Shown one piece after another: positions 50,784-61,545 of a DNA stretch of 64,000 nucleotides. This stretch comes from Phycicoccus flavus (GTDB lineage: Bacteria; Actinomycetota; Actinomycetes; Actinomycetales; Dermatophilaceae). The stretch is from contig NZ_SAYU02000001.1 in assembly GCF_004025965.2 (NCBI RefSeq), positions 62,001-126,000 on the forward strand, read 5' to 3'. The translations under genes were made by a program, and so were the position numbers. Under the pieces are notes generated by a model. That model searched no databases. It had not been told where the DNA came from and worked only from the letters and a program-made list of their open reading frames with translations. Position 1 is the stretch's first letter; every line of letters begins with the position of its first letter.

Positions 50784-52412
50784 ATGACCACGACCCCGGA
50801 CCCCACGCTCTCGCACACCGTGGGCCCGCCGGAGCCCGCGCTGCTGGAGCAGACGATCGGCGCCGCGCTCGGCGCGACCGCCGCCCGTCACCCGGACCGG
50901 GAGGCCCTCGTCGACCGCGCGGGCGGGATCCGCTGGACCTGGGCCGAGCTCGCCGCCGAGGTCGACACCCTGGCCCGCGCCCTCGTCGCCGCCGGTCTGG
51001 AGACGGGTGACCGGGTCGGCATCTGGGCGCCGAACTGCGCGGAGTGGACCCTCGTCCAGTTCGCGACGGCGAAGGTCGGCGCGATCCTCGTCACCATCAA
51101 CCCCGCCTACCGCACCCACGAGCTGACCTTCGTGCTGCGCCAGGCCGGCATCCGGATGCTCGTCACCGCCGCGTCCTTCAAGACCTCCGACTACGTCGCG
51201 ATGGTCGAGCAGGCCCGCGGCGACACCCCGGACCTGGAGCAGGTGTACGTCATCGGGCAGGAGTCGTGGACCGACCTGCTGGAGCGCGCCGACCAGGTGA
51301 GCCCCGAGCGGCTGACCATGGTGCACAACGCGCTGGAGTGCCACGAGCCGATCAACATCCAGTACACCTCGGGCACGACGGGCTTTCCCAAGGGCGCGAC
51401 GCTCTCGCACCACAACATCCTCAACAACGGCTACCTCGTCGGCGAGCTGTGCCGCTACACCGAGGCCGACCGGATCTGCATCCCCGTGCCCTTCTACCAC
51501 TGCTTCGGCATGGTCATGGGCAACCTCGCGGCCGTCACGCACGGCGCGTGCATGGTCATCCCGGCGCCGGGGTTCGACCCGGCGGCGACGCTCGCGGCTG
51601 TCGCGCAGGAGCGGTGCACCTCGCTCTACGGCGTCCCGACGATGTTCATCGCCGAGTGGGCCCTGCCGGACTTCGCCACCTACGACCTGTCGAGCGTGCG
51701 CACCGGGATCATGGCCGGCTCGCCCTGCCCGGCGTCGATGATGCGCAGGCTCATCGAGGCCGGCATCGAGGAGGTGACGATCGCCTACGGGATGACCGAG
51801 ACCTCGCCGGTCTCGACCCAGAACCGCACCGACGACACCTTCGAGCAGAAGGTCGAGACGGTCGGGTCGGTGCACCCGCACCTCGAGGTCAAGGTCGTCG
51901 ACCCGGCGACCGGCGAGACGCTGCCGCGGAACACCCCGGGCGAGTTCTGCACGAAGGGCTACTCGGTGATGCTCGGCTACTGGGAGGAGCCGGAGAGGAC
52001 CGCCGAGGTGCTCGTCGACGGGTGGATGCACACCGGGGACATCGCCGTCATGGACGACGACGGGTTCGTCCAGATCACCGGCCGCATCAAGGACATGGTC
52101 ATCCGCGGCGGCGAGAACGTGTACCCGCGCGAGGTCGAGGAGTTCCTCTACGAGCACCCGGACGTCCAGGACGTCCAGGTCATCGGCGTCCCGGACGAGC
52201 GGTACGGCGAGGAGCTGTGCGCCTGGGTCGTCCTGCGCGAGGGCGCGGAGCCGCTGACCGCCGAGGCCGTCCGCGAGTTCTGCACCGGCCGCCTCGCGCA
52301 CTACAAGATCCCGCGCTACGTGCAGGTCGTCGAGGAGTTCCCGATGACCGTCACCGGCAAGGTCCGCAAGGTCGAGATGCGTGAGAAGACCGTCGCGGAG
52401 CTGGGCCTCTGA
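50784..52412 (+). CDS. AMP-binding acyl-CoA synthetase (FadD-like)
   Basis: 542 residues, ANL superfamily. ATP/AMP loop [17 protein letters not shown]5 motif YGMTETSP, hinge [23 protein letters not shown], and catalytic Lys in [10 protein letters not shown]. It activates a carboxylic acid, most likely medium- or long-chain fatty acid, to acyl-CoA. GGAAGGAG lies upstream of the ATG. It starts 88 bp after the decarboxylase, so it might share a transcript with the lipid-like transporter/lyase pair. Confidence 0.88.
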   Translation: MTTTPDPTLSHTVGPPEPALLEQTIGAALGATAARHPDREALVDRAGGIRWTWAELAAEVDTLARALVAAGLETGDRVGIWAPNCAEWTLVQFATAKVGAILVTINPAYRTHELTFVLRQAGIRMLVTAASFKTSDYVAMVEQARGDTPDLEQVYVIGQESWTDLLERADQVSPERLTMVHNALECHEPINIQYTSGTTGFPKGATLSHHNILNNGYLVGELCRYTEADRICIPVPFYHCFGMVMGNLAAVTHGACMVIPAPGFDPAATLAAVAQERCTSLYGVPTMFIAEWALPDFATYDLSSVRTGIMAGSPCPASMMRRLIEAGIEEVTIAYGMTETSPVSTQNRTDDTFEQKVETVGSVHPHLEVKVVDPATGETLPRNTPGEFCTKGYSVMLGYWEEPERTAEVLVDGWMHTGDIAVMDDDGFVQITGRIKDMVIRGGENVYPREVEEFLYEHPDVQDVQVIGVPDERYGEELCAWVVLREGAEPLTAEAVREFCTGRLAHYKIPRYVQVVEEFPMTVTGKVRKVEMREKTVAELGL

Positions 52413-52543
52413 CGCGGGCCCCGCACCACGGCTGACCTCCTGCGACGAGCCACCGGGGCGGCGGCAGGACGGACCCGCGGCCCGGCGGTAGGTTGTCCGG
52501 GCGACGCGTCGCTCGCGCCCGCACCGATCGGACAGGAAGTGCC

Positions 52544-55500
52544 ATGACCACGACGCAGCTGCTCATCGTGATCCTCGTCATCGTCGTCGCCCTCGCGGTG
52601 GTGTTCCTGCTGGTGCGTCGGTCCTCGTCGCGCAAGGAGGAGGCCCGCGTCGAGGCCGCCGGCCTGCGCGCCGAGGCCGAGGAGGTCGCGGGCGCGGTGC
52701 GCGGCCAGGAGACGTTCGCCGCCCAGGCCGAGGAACGGGCAAGGGTCGCCTACGCCGAGGCCGAGGCCGCGCGCCAGGAGGCCGAGCGGCTGCGCGACGA
52801 GGCCCGCCGCGAGCGGGAGTCCGCCGAGGCCACCCGCCGCGAGTACGAGACGATGCTGGCCCGCGCCGACGAGGTCGACCCCGACGTCCGGCACTCCGAG
52901 CACGCCGCCGCCCTCGAGGCCGCGGACGACGCCGACCACCGGGGCCCGGACTACAGCAAGGACGACACCTTCGGCGACGGCGAGACCGCCGACGACGAGA
53001 CGACCGACGACGAGGTCTCGGGTCACGGCGCGGGCGAGGACCGTCCCGCCGATCCCGAGGGGCTGGACTGGGAGCGCGACCGGCCGGCCGGGTCGGAGGC
53101 GACGGCGGGGGAGGAGCGTCGCCCGACGACGCGCGCCGAGGCCCGGCAGATGCGCGAGGAGGCCGAGCGGGCCGCCTGGGCCGGCAGCCCCGCGGCCCCG
53201 GTCCCCGGCGCGGCGGGCGCCGCCGTCATCGGCGCCGGCACCTGGGCCGCGACGCACGACGACGAGGACGGGACCCCGCGGGACGAGCAGCGCGCGGACG
53301 GCGACGGCGGGTTCGAGGACCCGCAGGAGCGGGACCGGCCGGCCGAGGAGTGGCGGACCGACGACGGCGCGACGACGGGGGGCGCCGGCGACGAGCCGGG
53401 CCCCGACTCGTGGACGACGGCTGCGGACGAGGGTGCGGCGCCGCTGGGCTGGGCGGGCGAGGGCTCGGGTCCAGCGGAGGGCGGAGACCGTCCGGCCGAC
53501 GACTGGTCGGTCGAGGAGGGCGCGGGCACCGGGGGGCCGGCGGCCGGGCAGCCGGAGGACGACGCGTCTCCCGCCGCGGACGAGCGTCGCGGCTTCGCGT
53601 CCGCCGACGGCGCGGAGACGTCGGACGAGCCCTCGGACGACGAGGCGGCGCCCGGGAGCCCCGGTGCCACGGCGTGGAGCACCCCGGCCGTCGCCGCCGG
53701 TGGTGCGGCGGTGGGCGCCGTCGCGGCGGCGGCCGTGTCCGACGGGCGTCACGACGCCGACGAGCGGACGCACGACGACGCGACTCCCGACGACGCGAGC
53801 GCCCACGAGGCGAGCGACGACGAGGCCGGCGCCCGCGAGGCGGCGGAGGCCGAGGCGCACCGGTCCTCGGGGGCGACGTCGTGGTCCGAGACGGCCGCGG
53901 TCGACCCCGAGCGGTCGGCCGGGGACGGCGGCGACGACGAGCACCGCAGCGCGCGCATCGCGGCCGCCACGGACTACCGTGACGAGACCGACGCACAGCA
54001 GGCCTCGGCCGACGACGACGTGGACGACGCCCGGTCGTCCGGGGTCCCGGCCGCGAGCCCGAGCGGAACAGGGAGCGACATGACGACGACGTCCGGCCCC
54101 GACGACCAGCAGGACCACGCCGCCCGCGGCGCGGCGGACCAGGAGGGGACCGCCGCCGACGACGCGCGCAGCCCGTCCGGCGAGTGGGGCGGCCCGCACG
54201 ACACCGACGGCGACGACACGGCCGTGACCGAGCAGGCCGGCGCAGAGCCGGCATCCTCCGTGCGGGACGACGAGGCGTCGTCCGCGACGGGCGAGCAGTC
54301 CGAGGCCTCGAGTGCGTCGGCCGCGGTGCGCAGCGCCGACTCGGCCGGCACCTCGGACGCCGCCGGCACCGCCGACACCTCCGCCGCCGACGAGGTGGAG
54401 GGGGCCGAGGACCGCGCCGAGCCGGAGTCGGCCGACGGGCCGGTCGAGACCTCCGCCGCGGGGCCCAGCGTCGCCGCCGGCACCGCCGGGCCGGAGGCGG
54501 AGGCCACGGCCACGGACGACGAGGCCGCCGCCGAGGACGTCACCGACGACGGGTCCGACCGGACACCCGCCGCCGAGGTGTCACCGGAGGCCGGGACCAC
54601 CGACGCCGGGAGCACGGACGTCGAGCCGGAGCCGGGCGGTGCGCCGCCGGCCGAGGCCGAGACCGACGCCGCCATCCCCGCCGAGCCCGAGGTCGAGTCC
54701 ACCGGTGACCCCGACGAGGACGACGCGCCCGACTGGGGTGCCTCCGAGCGGGCCCGCCTCGAGGAGAACCAGGAGCGCGGCGACCGGCTGCACGAGGACT
54801 TCGTCCGGATGGAGCGCGAGGCGGCCGCCGTCGGCATGGACACCGTCCACGACGTCGAGCCCGAGCAGGAGGAGCGGTCGGACGGCGGCTCCGCCGGGAC
54901 CGGTGACGCCTCGGGGACCGGTGACCACGCAGCCGCCGACGGCACCGACCCCGACAACGGCACCGCGTCGGACGGCACGGACCACGGCGACGAGGCCGCC
55001 ACGGACGGCGCAGACCCCGACGCGAGCGGGACCGGTGCGGGCAGCGACGCGACGGGTGACGGCGGAGCCGGGGGCGCAGGCGACGAGGCCGCGGACGGCC
55101 ACCGCTCCGCCACGACCGACGCGGAGACGACCGGGACGGCCGCGGCGGACGACGACCGCTCCGACCCGACCGACACGACCGCCGCGGACGGCACGTCCTC
55201 CGACACCGACCACGACGCCGACGAGCCGGCGGGCACGCCGAGCCGGTCCGAGGTCTCGTTCGTCGACCCGGGTGAGGAGCAGGAGTCCTCGGCCGGCACC
55301 GCCGGTGACGGCGACGCCGGGGCGGACGAGCGGACCTGGGAGGCCGACGACACCTCCTCCGCGGACGACACCGCCGTCGCCGACGGCGCGGACGACCACG
55401 CCACGACCGCACCGGACGCCGAGGGCTCGGAGGGCGCGGAGGGCGCGGACGACAGCGCGCCGGCCGGCCCGCGGCAGCGCCGGGTCTCGGAGTTCCACGA

Positions 55501-55705
55501 GATCCGGGACGGCGGCTACGGCATGGGGTCGGCCGCGACGCTCGACGACGGCGCCCAGCCGATGGACCACCCGGTGCAGGCCTACCGCGACACGATGACG
55601 TACCGCGTCCCCGGTGACCCCGGGTACGACGACGCCGACCCGGACGTCTGGTTCTACGACGCCGGCGCCGCCGAGCGCAGCGGCTTCGGGCGCTCGCAGG
55701 GCTGA
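52544..55705 (+). CDS. Giant acidic disordered membrane-anchored protein
   Basis: 1053 residues. One N-terminal transmembrane helix (residues 5-25, LLIVILVIVVALAVVFLLVR), a basic stop, then a coiled coil (about 32-105, Glu/Ala/Arg heptads). From about 110 to 975 the chain is Asp/Glu/Ala/Gly/Ser/Thr-rich with almost no hydrophobics except two Gly/Ala-rich patches near 224 and 390. The last 70 residues are again ordered and conserved in style: RRVSEFHEIRDGGYGMGSAATLDDGAQP, then PGYDDADPDVWFYD, ending AAERSGF. That tail is familiar from other actinobacterial proteins. Function unknown; topology (inside or out) is not certain. Flanked by gaps without genes. Confidence 0.75.
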   Translation: MTTTQLLIVILVIVVALAVVFLLVRRSSSRKEEARVEAAGLRAEAEEVAGAVRGQETFAAQAEERARVAYAEAEAARQEAERLRDEARRERESAEATRREYETMLARADEVDPDVRHSEHAAALEAADDADHRGPDYSKDDTFGDGETADDETTDDEVSGHGAGEDRPADPEGLDWERDRPAGSEATAGEERRPTTRAEARQMREEAERAAWAGSPAAPVPGAAGAAVIGAGTWAATHDDEDGTPRDEQRADGDGGFEDPQERDRPAEEWRTDDGATTGGAGDEPGPDSWTTAADEGAAPLGWAGEGSGPAEGGDRPADDWSVEEGAGTGGPAAGQPEDDASPAADERRGFASADGAETSDEPSDDEAAPGSPGATAWSTPAVAAGGAAVGAVAAAAVSDGRHDADERTHDDATPDDASAHEASDDEAGAREAAEAEAHRSSGATSWSETAAVDPERSAGDGGDDEHRSARIAAATDYRDETDAQQASADDDVDDARSSGVPAASPSGTGSDMTTTSGPDDQQDHAARGAADQEGTAADDARSPSGEWGGPHDTDGDDTAVTEQAGAEPASSVRDDEASSATGEQSEASSASAAVRSADSAGTSDAAGTADTSAADEVEGAEDRAEPESADGPVETSAAGPSVAAGTAGPEAEATATDDEAAAEDVTDDGSDRTPAAEVSPEAGTTDAGSTDVEPEPGGAPPAEAETDAAIPAEPEVESTGDPDEDDAPDWGASERARLEENQERGDRLHEDFVRMEREAAAVGMDTVHDVEPEQEERSDGGSAGTGDASGTGDHAAADGTDPDNGTASDGTDHGDEAATDGADPDASGTGAGSDATGDGGAGGAGDEAADGHRSATTDAETTGTAAADDDRSDPTDTTAADGTSSDTDHDADEPAGTPSRSEVSFVDPGEEQESSAGTAGDGDAGADERTWEADDTSSADDTAVADGADDHATTAPDAEGSEGAEGADDSAPAGPRQRRVSEFHEIRDGGYGMGSAATLDDGAQPMDHPVQAYRDTMTYRVPGDPGYDDADPDVWFYDAGAAERSGFGRSQG

Positions 55706-55952
55706 CGGGCCGTCCCGCCCCGGGACCCGGGCACCGCCGCGCACCCCGCCGGCGGCCCGCCCGGTCCCGGGGCGGACCCGTGCCCGGAACCGGCCCCCGG
55801 ACCGGGCGCGACGCACGGGCCGGATACGGGCCCGCCGCCACCCCCCCCGCGCCGCGACCCGCCGGGCGGTGGTCCGCGCGACACGTCCCGCGCCGACCCG
55901 GGGTCGACGAGATAGGTTCGTCGCGTCCGTCCCCCTGCGGTGAGGAGCACAC

Positions 55953-57506
55953 GTGCGCATCGGCGTCCCTCGCGAGACCGTGCCCGGTGAGACCCGGGTC
56001 GCGGCCACCCCGAAGACCGTCGAAAAGCTCGTCGGGCTCGGCTACACCGTCTTCGTCGAGTCCGGCGCGGGCGCCCTGGCCGCCTTCGACGACGAGGCCT
56101 ACCGCACCGCGGGCGCCGACGTCATCGACGACGCCGTGTGGAACGCCGACGTCGTCCTCAAGGTCAACGCGCCGACCGAGACCGAGCTCGAGCGGCTGCG
56201 CCCCGGCCAGCTCCTCGCGGCGCTGCTGAGCCCGGCCCTGCGCCCCGAGCTCGTCGAGGCCCTCGCCGCCCGCGGCGTCACCGCCCTGGCCATGGACGCC
56301 GTGCCCCGCATCAGCCGGGCCCAGTCCCTCGACGTGCTGTCCTCGATGGCGAACATCGGCGGCTACCGCGCCGTCATCGAGGCCGCGCACGAGTTCGGCT
56401 CCTTCTTCACCGGCCAGGTCACCGCGGCCGGCAAGGTCCCGCCGGCCAAGGTGCTCGTCGTCGGCGCCGGCGTCGCGGGGCTCGCGGCCATCGGCACCGC
56501 GAACAGCCTGGGCGCCGTCGTCCGGGCCTTCGACGCCCGGCCCGAGGTCGCCGAGCAGGTCGAGTCGATGGGCGCGCAGTTCCTGCGCATCGAGGTCGAG
56601 GACGAGGGCCCGTCGGCCGACGGCTACGCCAAGGAGACCAGCGCCGACTTCGACGCCAAGGCCGCCGACCTGTACGCCGCGCAGGCGCGGGACGTCGACA
56701 TCGTCATCACCACCGCGCTCATCCCCGGCCGGCCGGCGCCGCGGCTGCTCACCGAGGACATGGTCGCCTCGATGAAGCCGGGGTCCGTGGTCGTCGACAT
56801 GGCCGCGGCCAACGGCGGCAACGTCGCGGGCACCGTCGCGGGCGAGAAGGTCGTCACCGACAACGGCGTGACCCTGCTCGGCTACACCGACCTGCCGGGC
56901 CGGCTGCCGACGCAGTCCTCGCAGCTGTACGGGACCAACCTCGTCAACCTCCTCAAGCTGCTGACGCCGGAGAAGGACGGGGAGGTCGTCCTCGACCTCG
57001 ACGACGTCGTCCAGCGCGGCATGACCGTCGTCCGCGACGGCGAGGTGATGTGGCCGCCGCCGCCGGTGCAGGTGTCCGCCGCGCCCGCCCCCGGCACCGA
57101 CGTCATCACCGTCGACACCACGGCCACGAAGGCCCGGAGACGGCCGCTGCCCGCAGGGACGAAGCTCGCCGCGGCCGGCGTCGCCGCGCTGCTGTTCCTG
57201 CTCGTCGCGGCGTTCTCCCCGGCGCCCTTCCTCGGGCACTTCATGGTCTTCATGCTCTCGGTGGTCATCGGCTTCTACGTCATCGGCAACGTCCACCACG
57301 CCCTGCACACGCCGCTGATGTCGGTGACCAACGCGATCAGCGGGATCATCGTCGTCGGGGCGCTGCTCCAGGTCGGCCGCGGAGGCTGGGCGGTCTCCGT
57401 CGTCGCGTTCGTCGGCATCCTCGTCGCGAGCATCAACGTCTTCGGCGGGTTCCGGGTGACGGCCCGAATGCTCGAGATGTTCAAGCGCGAGGAGGTCGCC
57501 CGATGA
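55953..57506 (+). CDS. pntA: NAD(P) transhydrogenase subunit alpha
   Basis: 517 residues, full PntA with both parts in one chain: NAD domain ([19 protein letters not shown] start, [33 protein letters not shown]) and a C-terminal membrane part with four helices from residue 405 ([21 protein letters not shown] and onward). With PntB it moves hydride from NADH to NADP using the proton gradient. GTG start with GAGGAG upstream; TAGGTT at 55913-55918 is a likely -10. Overlaps pntB by ATGA. Confidence 0.93.
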   Translation: MRIGVPRETVPGETRVAATPKTVEKLVGLGYTVFVESGAGALAAFDDEAYRTAGADVIDDAVWNADVVLKVNAPTETELERLRPGQLLAALLSPALRPELVEALAARGVTALAMDAVPRISRAQSLDVLSSMANIGGYRAVIEAAHEFGSFFTGQVTAAGKVPPAKVLVVGAGVAGLAAIGTANSLGAVVRAFDARPEVAEQVESMGAQFLRIEVEDEGPSADGYAKETSADFDAKAADLYAAQARDVDIVITTALIPGRPAPRLLTEDMVASMKPGSVVVDMAAANGGNVAGTVAGEKVVTDNGVTLLGYTDLPGRLPTQSSQLYGTNLVNLLKLLTPEKDGEVVLDLDDVVQRGMTVVRDGEVMWPPPPVQVSAAPAPGTDVITVDTTATKARRRPLPAGTKLAAAGVAALLFLLVAAFSPAPFLGHFMVFMLSVVIGFYVIGNVHHALHTPLMSVTNAISGIIVVGALLQVGRGGWAVSVVAFVGILVASINVFGGFRVTARMLEMFKREEVAR

Positions 57507-58906
57507 GCCCCACCCTCGTCCAGGGCGCGTACATCGTCGCCGGGCTGCTCTTCATCCTCGCCCTGGCCGGCCTCTCCCGGCACGAGACCGCGCGCCGCGG
57601 CAACCGGTTCGGCATCGCCGGCATGGCGGTGGCGCTGGTCTTCACGGTCCTCGCCGCGGTCGCCGGGCGCAACGGCTCCGGCGGGCTCGGCATCGCCCTC
57701 ATCGTCGTCGCCATGGGCATCGGCGCCGCCATCGGCCTCGACCGGGCCCGCAAGGTCGAGATGACCGGCATGCCCGAGCTCATCGCCATGCTGCACAGCT
57801 TCGTCGGGCTCGCCGCCGTCCTCGTCGGCTGGAACTCCTCCTACGAGGAGACCGCGTACCCGAAGATCCACGACGTCGAGGTGTTCGTCGGCGTCTTCAT
57901 CGGCGCCGTCACCTTCACCGGGTCCATCGTCGCCTTCCTCAAGCTGTCGGCGCGCATCCCCAGCAAGCCGCTCATGCTGCCCTTCCGCAACTGGCTCAAC
58001 GTCGGCGCGCTCGGGCTCTTCGTCGTGCTCACGGTCGTCTACGTCCTCGTCCCCGACACCGCGGTCTTCGGGCGCCACCTGCTGCTCGGTCTCGTCACGC
58101 TCCTGGCGCTGGCGCTCGGCTGGCACCTCGTCGCCTCCATCGGCGGCGGCGACATGCCCGTGGTCGTCTCGATGCTCAACAGCTACTCGGGCTGGGCGGC
58201 GGCCGCGGCGGGCTTCCTGCTCAACAACGACCTGCTCATCATCACCGGCGCGCTCGTCGGCTCCTCCGGTGCGTACCTCTCGTACATCATGTGCCAGGCG
58301 ATGAACCGCTCCTTCATCTCGGTCATCGCCGGCGGCTTCGGGGTCGAGGCCGGCACCGCCGCCGTGGGTGACGTCGACTACGGCGAGCACCGCGAGGTCA
58401 CCGCCGAGGGCGCGGCGGCGCTGCTGTCGAACGCGTCGTCGGTCGTCATCACGCCCGGCTACGGCATGGCGGTCGCCCAGGCGCAGTATCCGGTGGCGTC
58501 GCTCACGAAGGCGCTGCGGGACAAGGGTGTCGACGTCCGCTTCGGCATCCACCCGGTCGCCGGCCGCCTGCCCGGCCACATGAACGTCCTCCTCGCCGAG
58601 GCCAAGGTCCCCTACGACATCGTCCTCGAGATGGACGAGATCAACGACGACCTCTCGCAGACCGACGTCGTCCTCGTCATCGGCGCCAACGACACCGTCA
58701 ACCCGGCCGCCGCCGAGGACCCCTCGTCGCCGATCGCCGGCATGCCCGTCCTCACGGTGTGGGAGGCCAAGGACGTCGTCGTCTTCAAGCGGTCGATGGC
58801 GACCGGTTACGCCGGCGTGCAGAACCCGCTGTTCTTCCGGGAGAACACCCAGATGCTCTTCGGCGACGCCAAGGACCGGGTCGAGGACATCCTCAAGGCC
58901 CTCTGA
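57503..58906 (+). CDS. pntB: NAD(P) transhydrogenase subunit beta
   Basis: 467 residues. About nine transmembrane helices ([62 protein letters not shown]) followed by the NADP-binding domain with [36 protein letters not shown] and [14 protein letters not shown]. Completes the proton-pumping transhydrogenase. ATG overlaps the pntA stop. A bidirectional hairpin follows. Confidence 0.95.
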   Translation: MSPTLVQGAYIVAGLLFILALAGLSRHETARRGNRFGIAGMAVALVFTVLAAVAGRNGSGGLGIALIVVAMGIGAAIGLDRARKVEMTGMPELIAMLHSFVGLAAVLVGWNSSYEETAYPKIHDVEVFVGVFIGAVTFTGSIVAFLKLSARIPSKPLMLPFRNWLNVGALGLFVVLTVVYVLVPDTAVFGRHLLLGLVTLLALALGWHLVASIGGGDMPVVVSMLNSYSGWAAAAAGFLLNNDLLIITGALVGSSGAYLSYIMCQAMNRSFISVIAGGFGVEAGTAAVGDVDYGEHREVTAEGAAALLSNASSVVITPGYGMAVAQAQYPVASLTKALRDKGVDVRFGIHPVAGRLPGHMNVLLAEAKVPYDIVLEMDEINDDLSQTDVVLVIGANDTVNPAAAEDPSSPIAGMPVLTVWEAKDVVVFKRSMATGYAGVQNPLFFRENTQMLFGDAKDRVEDILKAL

Positions 58907-58919
58907 GCCGTCGGCCCGC

Positions 58920-58962
58920 GACGCCGGGCGTGGGACGCACGACGCGCCCCCACCCCGGCGTC
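58920..58962. terminator. Bidirectional terminator after pntB
   Basis: GACGCCGGG-C-GTGGG pairs with CCCAC-CCCGGCGTC (14 bp, one bulge) around a 14-base loop, 13 bp after the pntB stop and 6 bp before the opposite gene's stop. Confidence 0.7.
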
Positions 58963-58968
58963 GGTGGG

Positions 58969-59544
58969 TCAGCGCGGCTTGCGGAAGGCCCCGGTGGTGC
59001 GACGGGCGATCCGGGCGGGCGCGAGGGCGGTGAACGGCGGGATGGGCAGCGGCGCGGGCTGGACGACCGTCGCGGGGGCGGGCACCGTGAGGGTGAGCCG
59101 GGCGGTCCCGGTGGTCGCCGCGGCGTCGAGGTAGTAGATGACGTTCGGGGTCGCGAGGCTCGCGCCGGGCGCCAGCGCCGTGGTCGTGGTCCCCTGGAAG
59201 TAGGCGGAGGTCGGGTCGTCGCCGGTGCCGTCGGTCCAGTAGAAGTAGTCCCGGCTCCAGGGCGCGTCGTTGTTCAGGTCGCCGTTGGTGATCCGGCCCG
59301 GCGTCCCCGGGGTGATGTCCGCGCTGATCCGGATGGTCACCGTGACCGGGGCGCCGGTGTGGTTCGTCACGACGCCGCTCTCGACCACCTGGTCGGCGGC
59401 GGTCCGCTGGACGGCGAACGTCGCCGTCACCGAGGTGCCGGAGGCGGCGAACGCGGGGGCGGCCCCGCCGACGAGGACGAGCGGGGTGCTCCAGGCGGTG
59501 GTGGCGACGAGGGCACGGCGCGTGGGCAGGACAGGACGAGGCAC
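58969..59544 (-). CDS. Tat-exported protein with actinobacterial beta domain
   Basis: 191 residues. The N-terminus PVLPTRRALVATTAWSTPLVLVGG with cleavage likely after AFA is a twin-arginine-type signal of a kind common in small actinobacterial surface proteins. The mature part is a Thr/Val-rich beta domain (TSVTATFAVQRT, VESGVVTNHTGAPVTVTIRI, TLTVPAPATVV) with a DGTGDDPTSAYF loop. No catalytic residues are apparent. GTG start at 59544 with TGGAG upstream. Function unknown. Confidence 0.6.
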   Translation of the reverse strand: MPRPVLPTRRALVATTAWSTPLVLVGGAAPAFAASGTSVTATFAVQRTAADQVVESGVVTNHTGAPVTVTIRISADITPGTPGRITNGDLNNDAPWSRDYFYWTDGTGDDPTSAYFQGTTTTALAPGASLATPNVIYYLDAAATTGTARLTLTVPAPATVVQPAPLPIPPFTALAPARIARRTTGAFRKPR

Positions 59545-59795
59545 GGGGGACTCCAGAGGGCAGGGTGAACCGGAGAGGCGGGCGTCAGCGACGCTATGGC
59601 CGTGCGGGCCGGATTTCTCGCCGAGGGACGATATCCGACCGAACGGCCGACGCCCTGCCTCCAGCTGTTGCGCCGCCCCCGCCGACCGGCCGCTCCGGCG
59701 GAGTCGGGTGCCCGGACGGCTGCCCGGGCGACCGTCCGGACAGCCGACCCGGGCGGAGCGGGCCCGCCGGTGACCGCGTCGGTAGGCTGCCGGGC

Positions 59796-60932
59796 GTGAG
59801 CGAGCCCAGTGCGCCCGACCAGCCCGGCGGCATCACCTACGCCTCCGCCGGGGTCGACGTCGAGGCCGGCGACCGGGCCGTCGAGCTGATGAAGGAGTCG
59901 GTGCGGCGAGCGACCCGGCCCGAGGTGCTCGGCGGGCTCGGCGGGTTCGCCGGGATGTTCGACGCCAGCGCGCTGACCTCCTACCGGCGCCCCGTGCTCG
60001 CCACCTCGACCGACGGCGTCGGCACCAAGGTCGCCATCGCCCGGGCCCTGGACCGGCACGACACCATCGGCTTCGACCTCGTGGGGATGGTCGTCGACGA
60101 CATCGTCGTGTGCGGGGCCGAGCCGCTCTTCATGACCGACTACCTGGCCTGCGGGTCGGTCGTCCCGGAGCGGGTGGCCGCCATCGTCTCCGGCATCGCG
60201 GCCGCCTGCGAGCAGGCCCGCGTGGCCCTCGTCGGCGGCGAGACCGCCGAGCACCCCGGGCTCCTCGGCCCGGACGAGTACGACGTCGCGGGCGCCGCCA
60301 CCGGCGTCGTCGAGCACGACGACGTCCTCGGTCCGCAGCGGGTCGAGCCGGGCGACGTCGTCCTCGGGCTCGCGTCCAGCGGGCTGCACTCCAACGGGTA
60401 CTCCCTCGTGCGGCGCGTCGTCGCGCACGCCGGCTGGGAGCTGGACCGGCACGTCGAGGAGCTGGGGCGCACCCTCGGGGAGGAGCTGCTCGAGCCCACG
60501 CGCGTCTACTCCGCCGACCTGCTCGACCTGGTCCGGACCCACGGCGTCACCGTGCACGCCCTCTCCCACGTCACCGGCGGAGGGCTGGCCGCGAACCTCG
60601 CGCGCGTGCTCCCGCCGTCGGTCCACGCCCGGCTCGACCGCGGCTGCTGGACCCCGCCGCCGGTCTTCGGGCTGGTCGGGCGCCTCGGGGCCGTGCCGCG
60701 CGAGGACCTGGAGCGGACCCTCAACCTCGGCATCGGGTTCGCCGCCGTCGTCCCCGCCGACGCCGTCGACCCCGCCGTCGCCCACCTGGAGTCGCGCGGC
60801 ATCGCCACCCGGGTCATCGGCGAGGTCTTCGACGCGAGCATCGCCGACGACGCGGTCGGACCGCTCGTGCGCGGCGCCAAGGGCGTCGACGGCGGCTCGG
60901 TCGCGCTCGTCGGCGACCACCGCACCGCCTGA
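59796..60932 (+). CDS. purM: Phosphoribosylformylglycinamidine cyclo-ligase
   Basis: 378 residues. AIR synthetase of purine synthesis. ITYASAGVDVEAGDRAVELMKESVR, STDGVGTKVAIARAL, LVGGETAEHPGLL, GLASSGLHSNGYSLVRRV and HVTGGGLAANLARVLP are the standard blocks. GTG at 59796 follows TAGGCT (59783-59788) by 7 bp, so leaderless. It is a housekeeping gene and anchors this part of the chromosome; purF is not in the window. Confidence 0.95.
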   Translation: MSEPSAPDQPGGITYASAGVDVEAGDRAVELMKESVRRATRPEVLGGLGGFAGMFDASALTSYRRPVLATSTDGVGTKVAIARALDRHDTIGFDLVGMVVDDIVVCGAEPLFMTDYLACGSVVPERVAAIVSGIAAACEQARVALVGGETAEHPGLLGPDEYDVAGAATGVVEHDDVLGPQRVEPGDVVLGLASSGLHSNGYSLVRRVVAHAGWELDRHVEELGRTLGEELLEPTRVYSADLLDLVRTHGVTVHALSHVTGGGLAANLARVLPPSVHARLDRGCWTPPPVFGLVGRLGAVPREDLERTLNLGIGFAAVVPADAVDPAVAHLESRGIATRVIGEVFDASIADDAVGPLVRGAKGVDGGSVALVGDHRTA

Positions 60933-61031
60933 CCCCCGCAGCCCCCGCCCCGCGCTCCCCACCGGCTGCCCGGCCCGGTACGGGCCGCCTGTGAGTACGA
61001 CGACTCAGGCGCGCTGTCGGAGGTCACCGCC

Positions 61032-61505
61032 ATGCTCGCCGACATGACGCCGGCCCCCGCCCCCGCCGCCCCCTTCCCCTCCGGCACCGGCTCCCCGACG
61101 CCGCCGCTGGGCCTCCCCGCCATCACCACTGAGCCGGCCCACCCCGGACCCCGTCACGCCGCGGCGGCGGACGTCGACGTCGTCCGGGCCCGGCGCTGGA
61201 CCGTCGGGGTGCTCACCCTGGCCACGCTCGCCGCCGTCGTCCACTCCACCCTGGTGCTTCTCGGGGTGTGGCTCGCCACCGGCGCCTACACCCTCGTCAC
61301 CGGCCGCGACCTGGGCTCGCTCGACGTCCTGGGCGCCGTCGACGACCTCGCGCCCGCGCTCCTCGTCGGCTGGTGCTGCGGCCTGGCCTGCGTCGCCGCG
61401 CTGGGCCGGGGTGCGGCGCTCGGGCCACGGCTCGCGGGGGTCACCGCCGGACTCGTCGGCGCGCTGTGCGGAGCCGGGATCCTCGCGCTGGGCCCGATGC
61501 TCTGA
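61032..61505 (+). CDS. Three- to four-pass membrane protein, unknown
   Basis: 157 residues. A 50-residue Pro/Ala-rich, mainly soluble N-terminus precedes hydrophobic segments at about 56-80, 100-120 and 128-155 (WTVGVLTLATLAAVVHSTLVLLGVWL, LLVGWCCGLACVAALG, LAGVTAGLVGALCGAGILAL). ATG 61032 has GGAGG 8 bp upstream. It does not match any family I know. It follows purM by 99 bp. Confidence 0.55.
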   Translation: MLADMTPAPAPAAPFPSGTGSPTPPLGLPAITTEPAHPGPRHAAAADVDVVRARRWTVGVLTLATLAAVVHSTLVLLGVWLATGAYTLVTGRDLGSLDVLGAVDDLAPALLVGWCCGLACVAALGRGAALGPRLAGVTAGLVGALCGAGILALGPML

Positions 61506-61545
61506 CGGGCGCAGCACCCGGCCGGCGTCGTGTCCCGGCCGGCGC

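Noticed and set aside
53974-55404. Long minus-strand Ser/Ala-rich frame opposite the acidic protein
   Set aside because: Ser/Pro/Ala-rich product is the expected antisense of an Asp/Glu/Ala coding sequence; no start context or domain.
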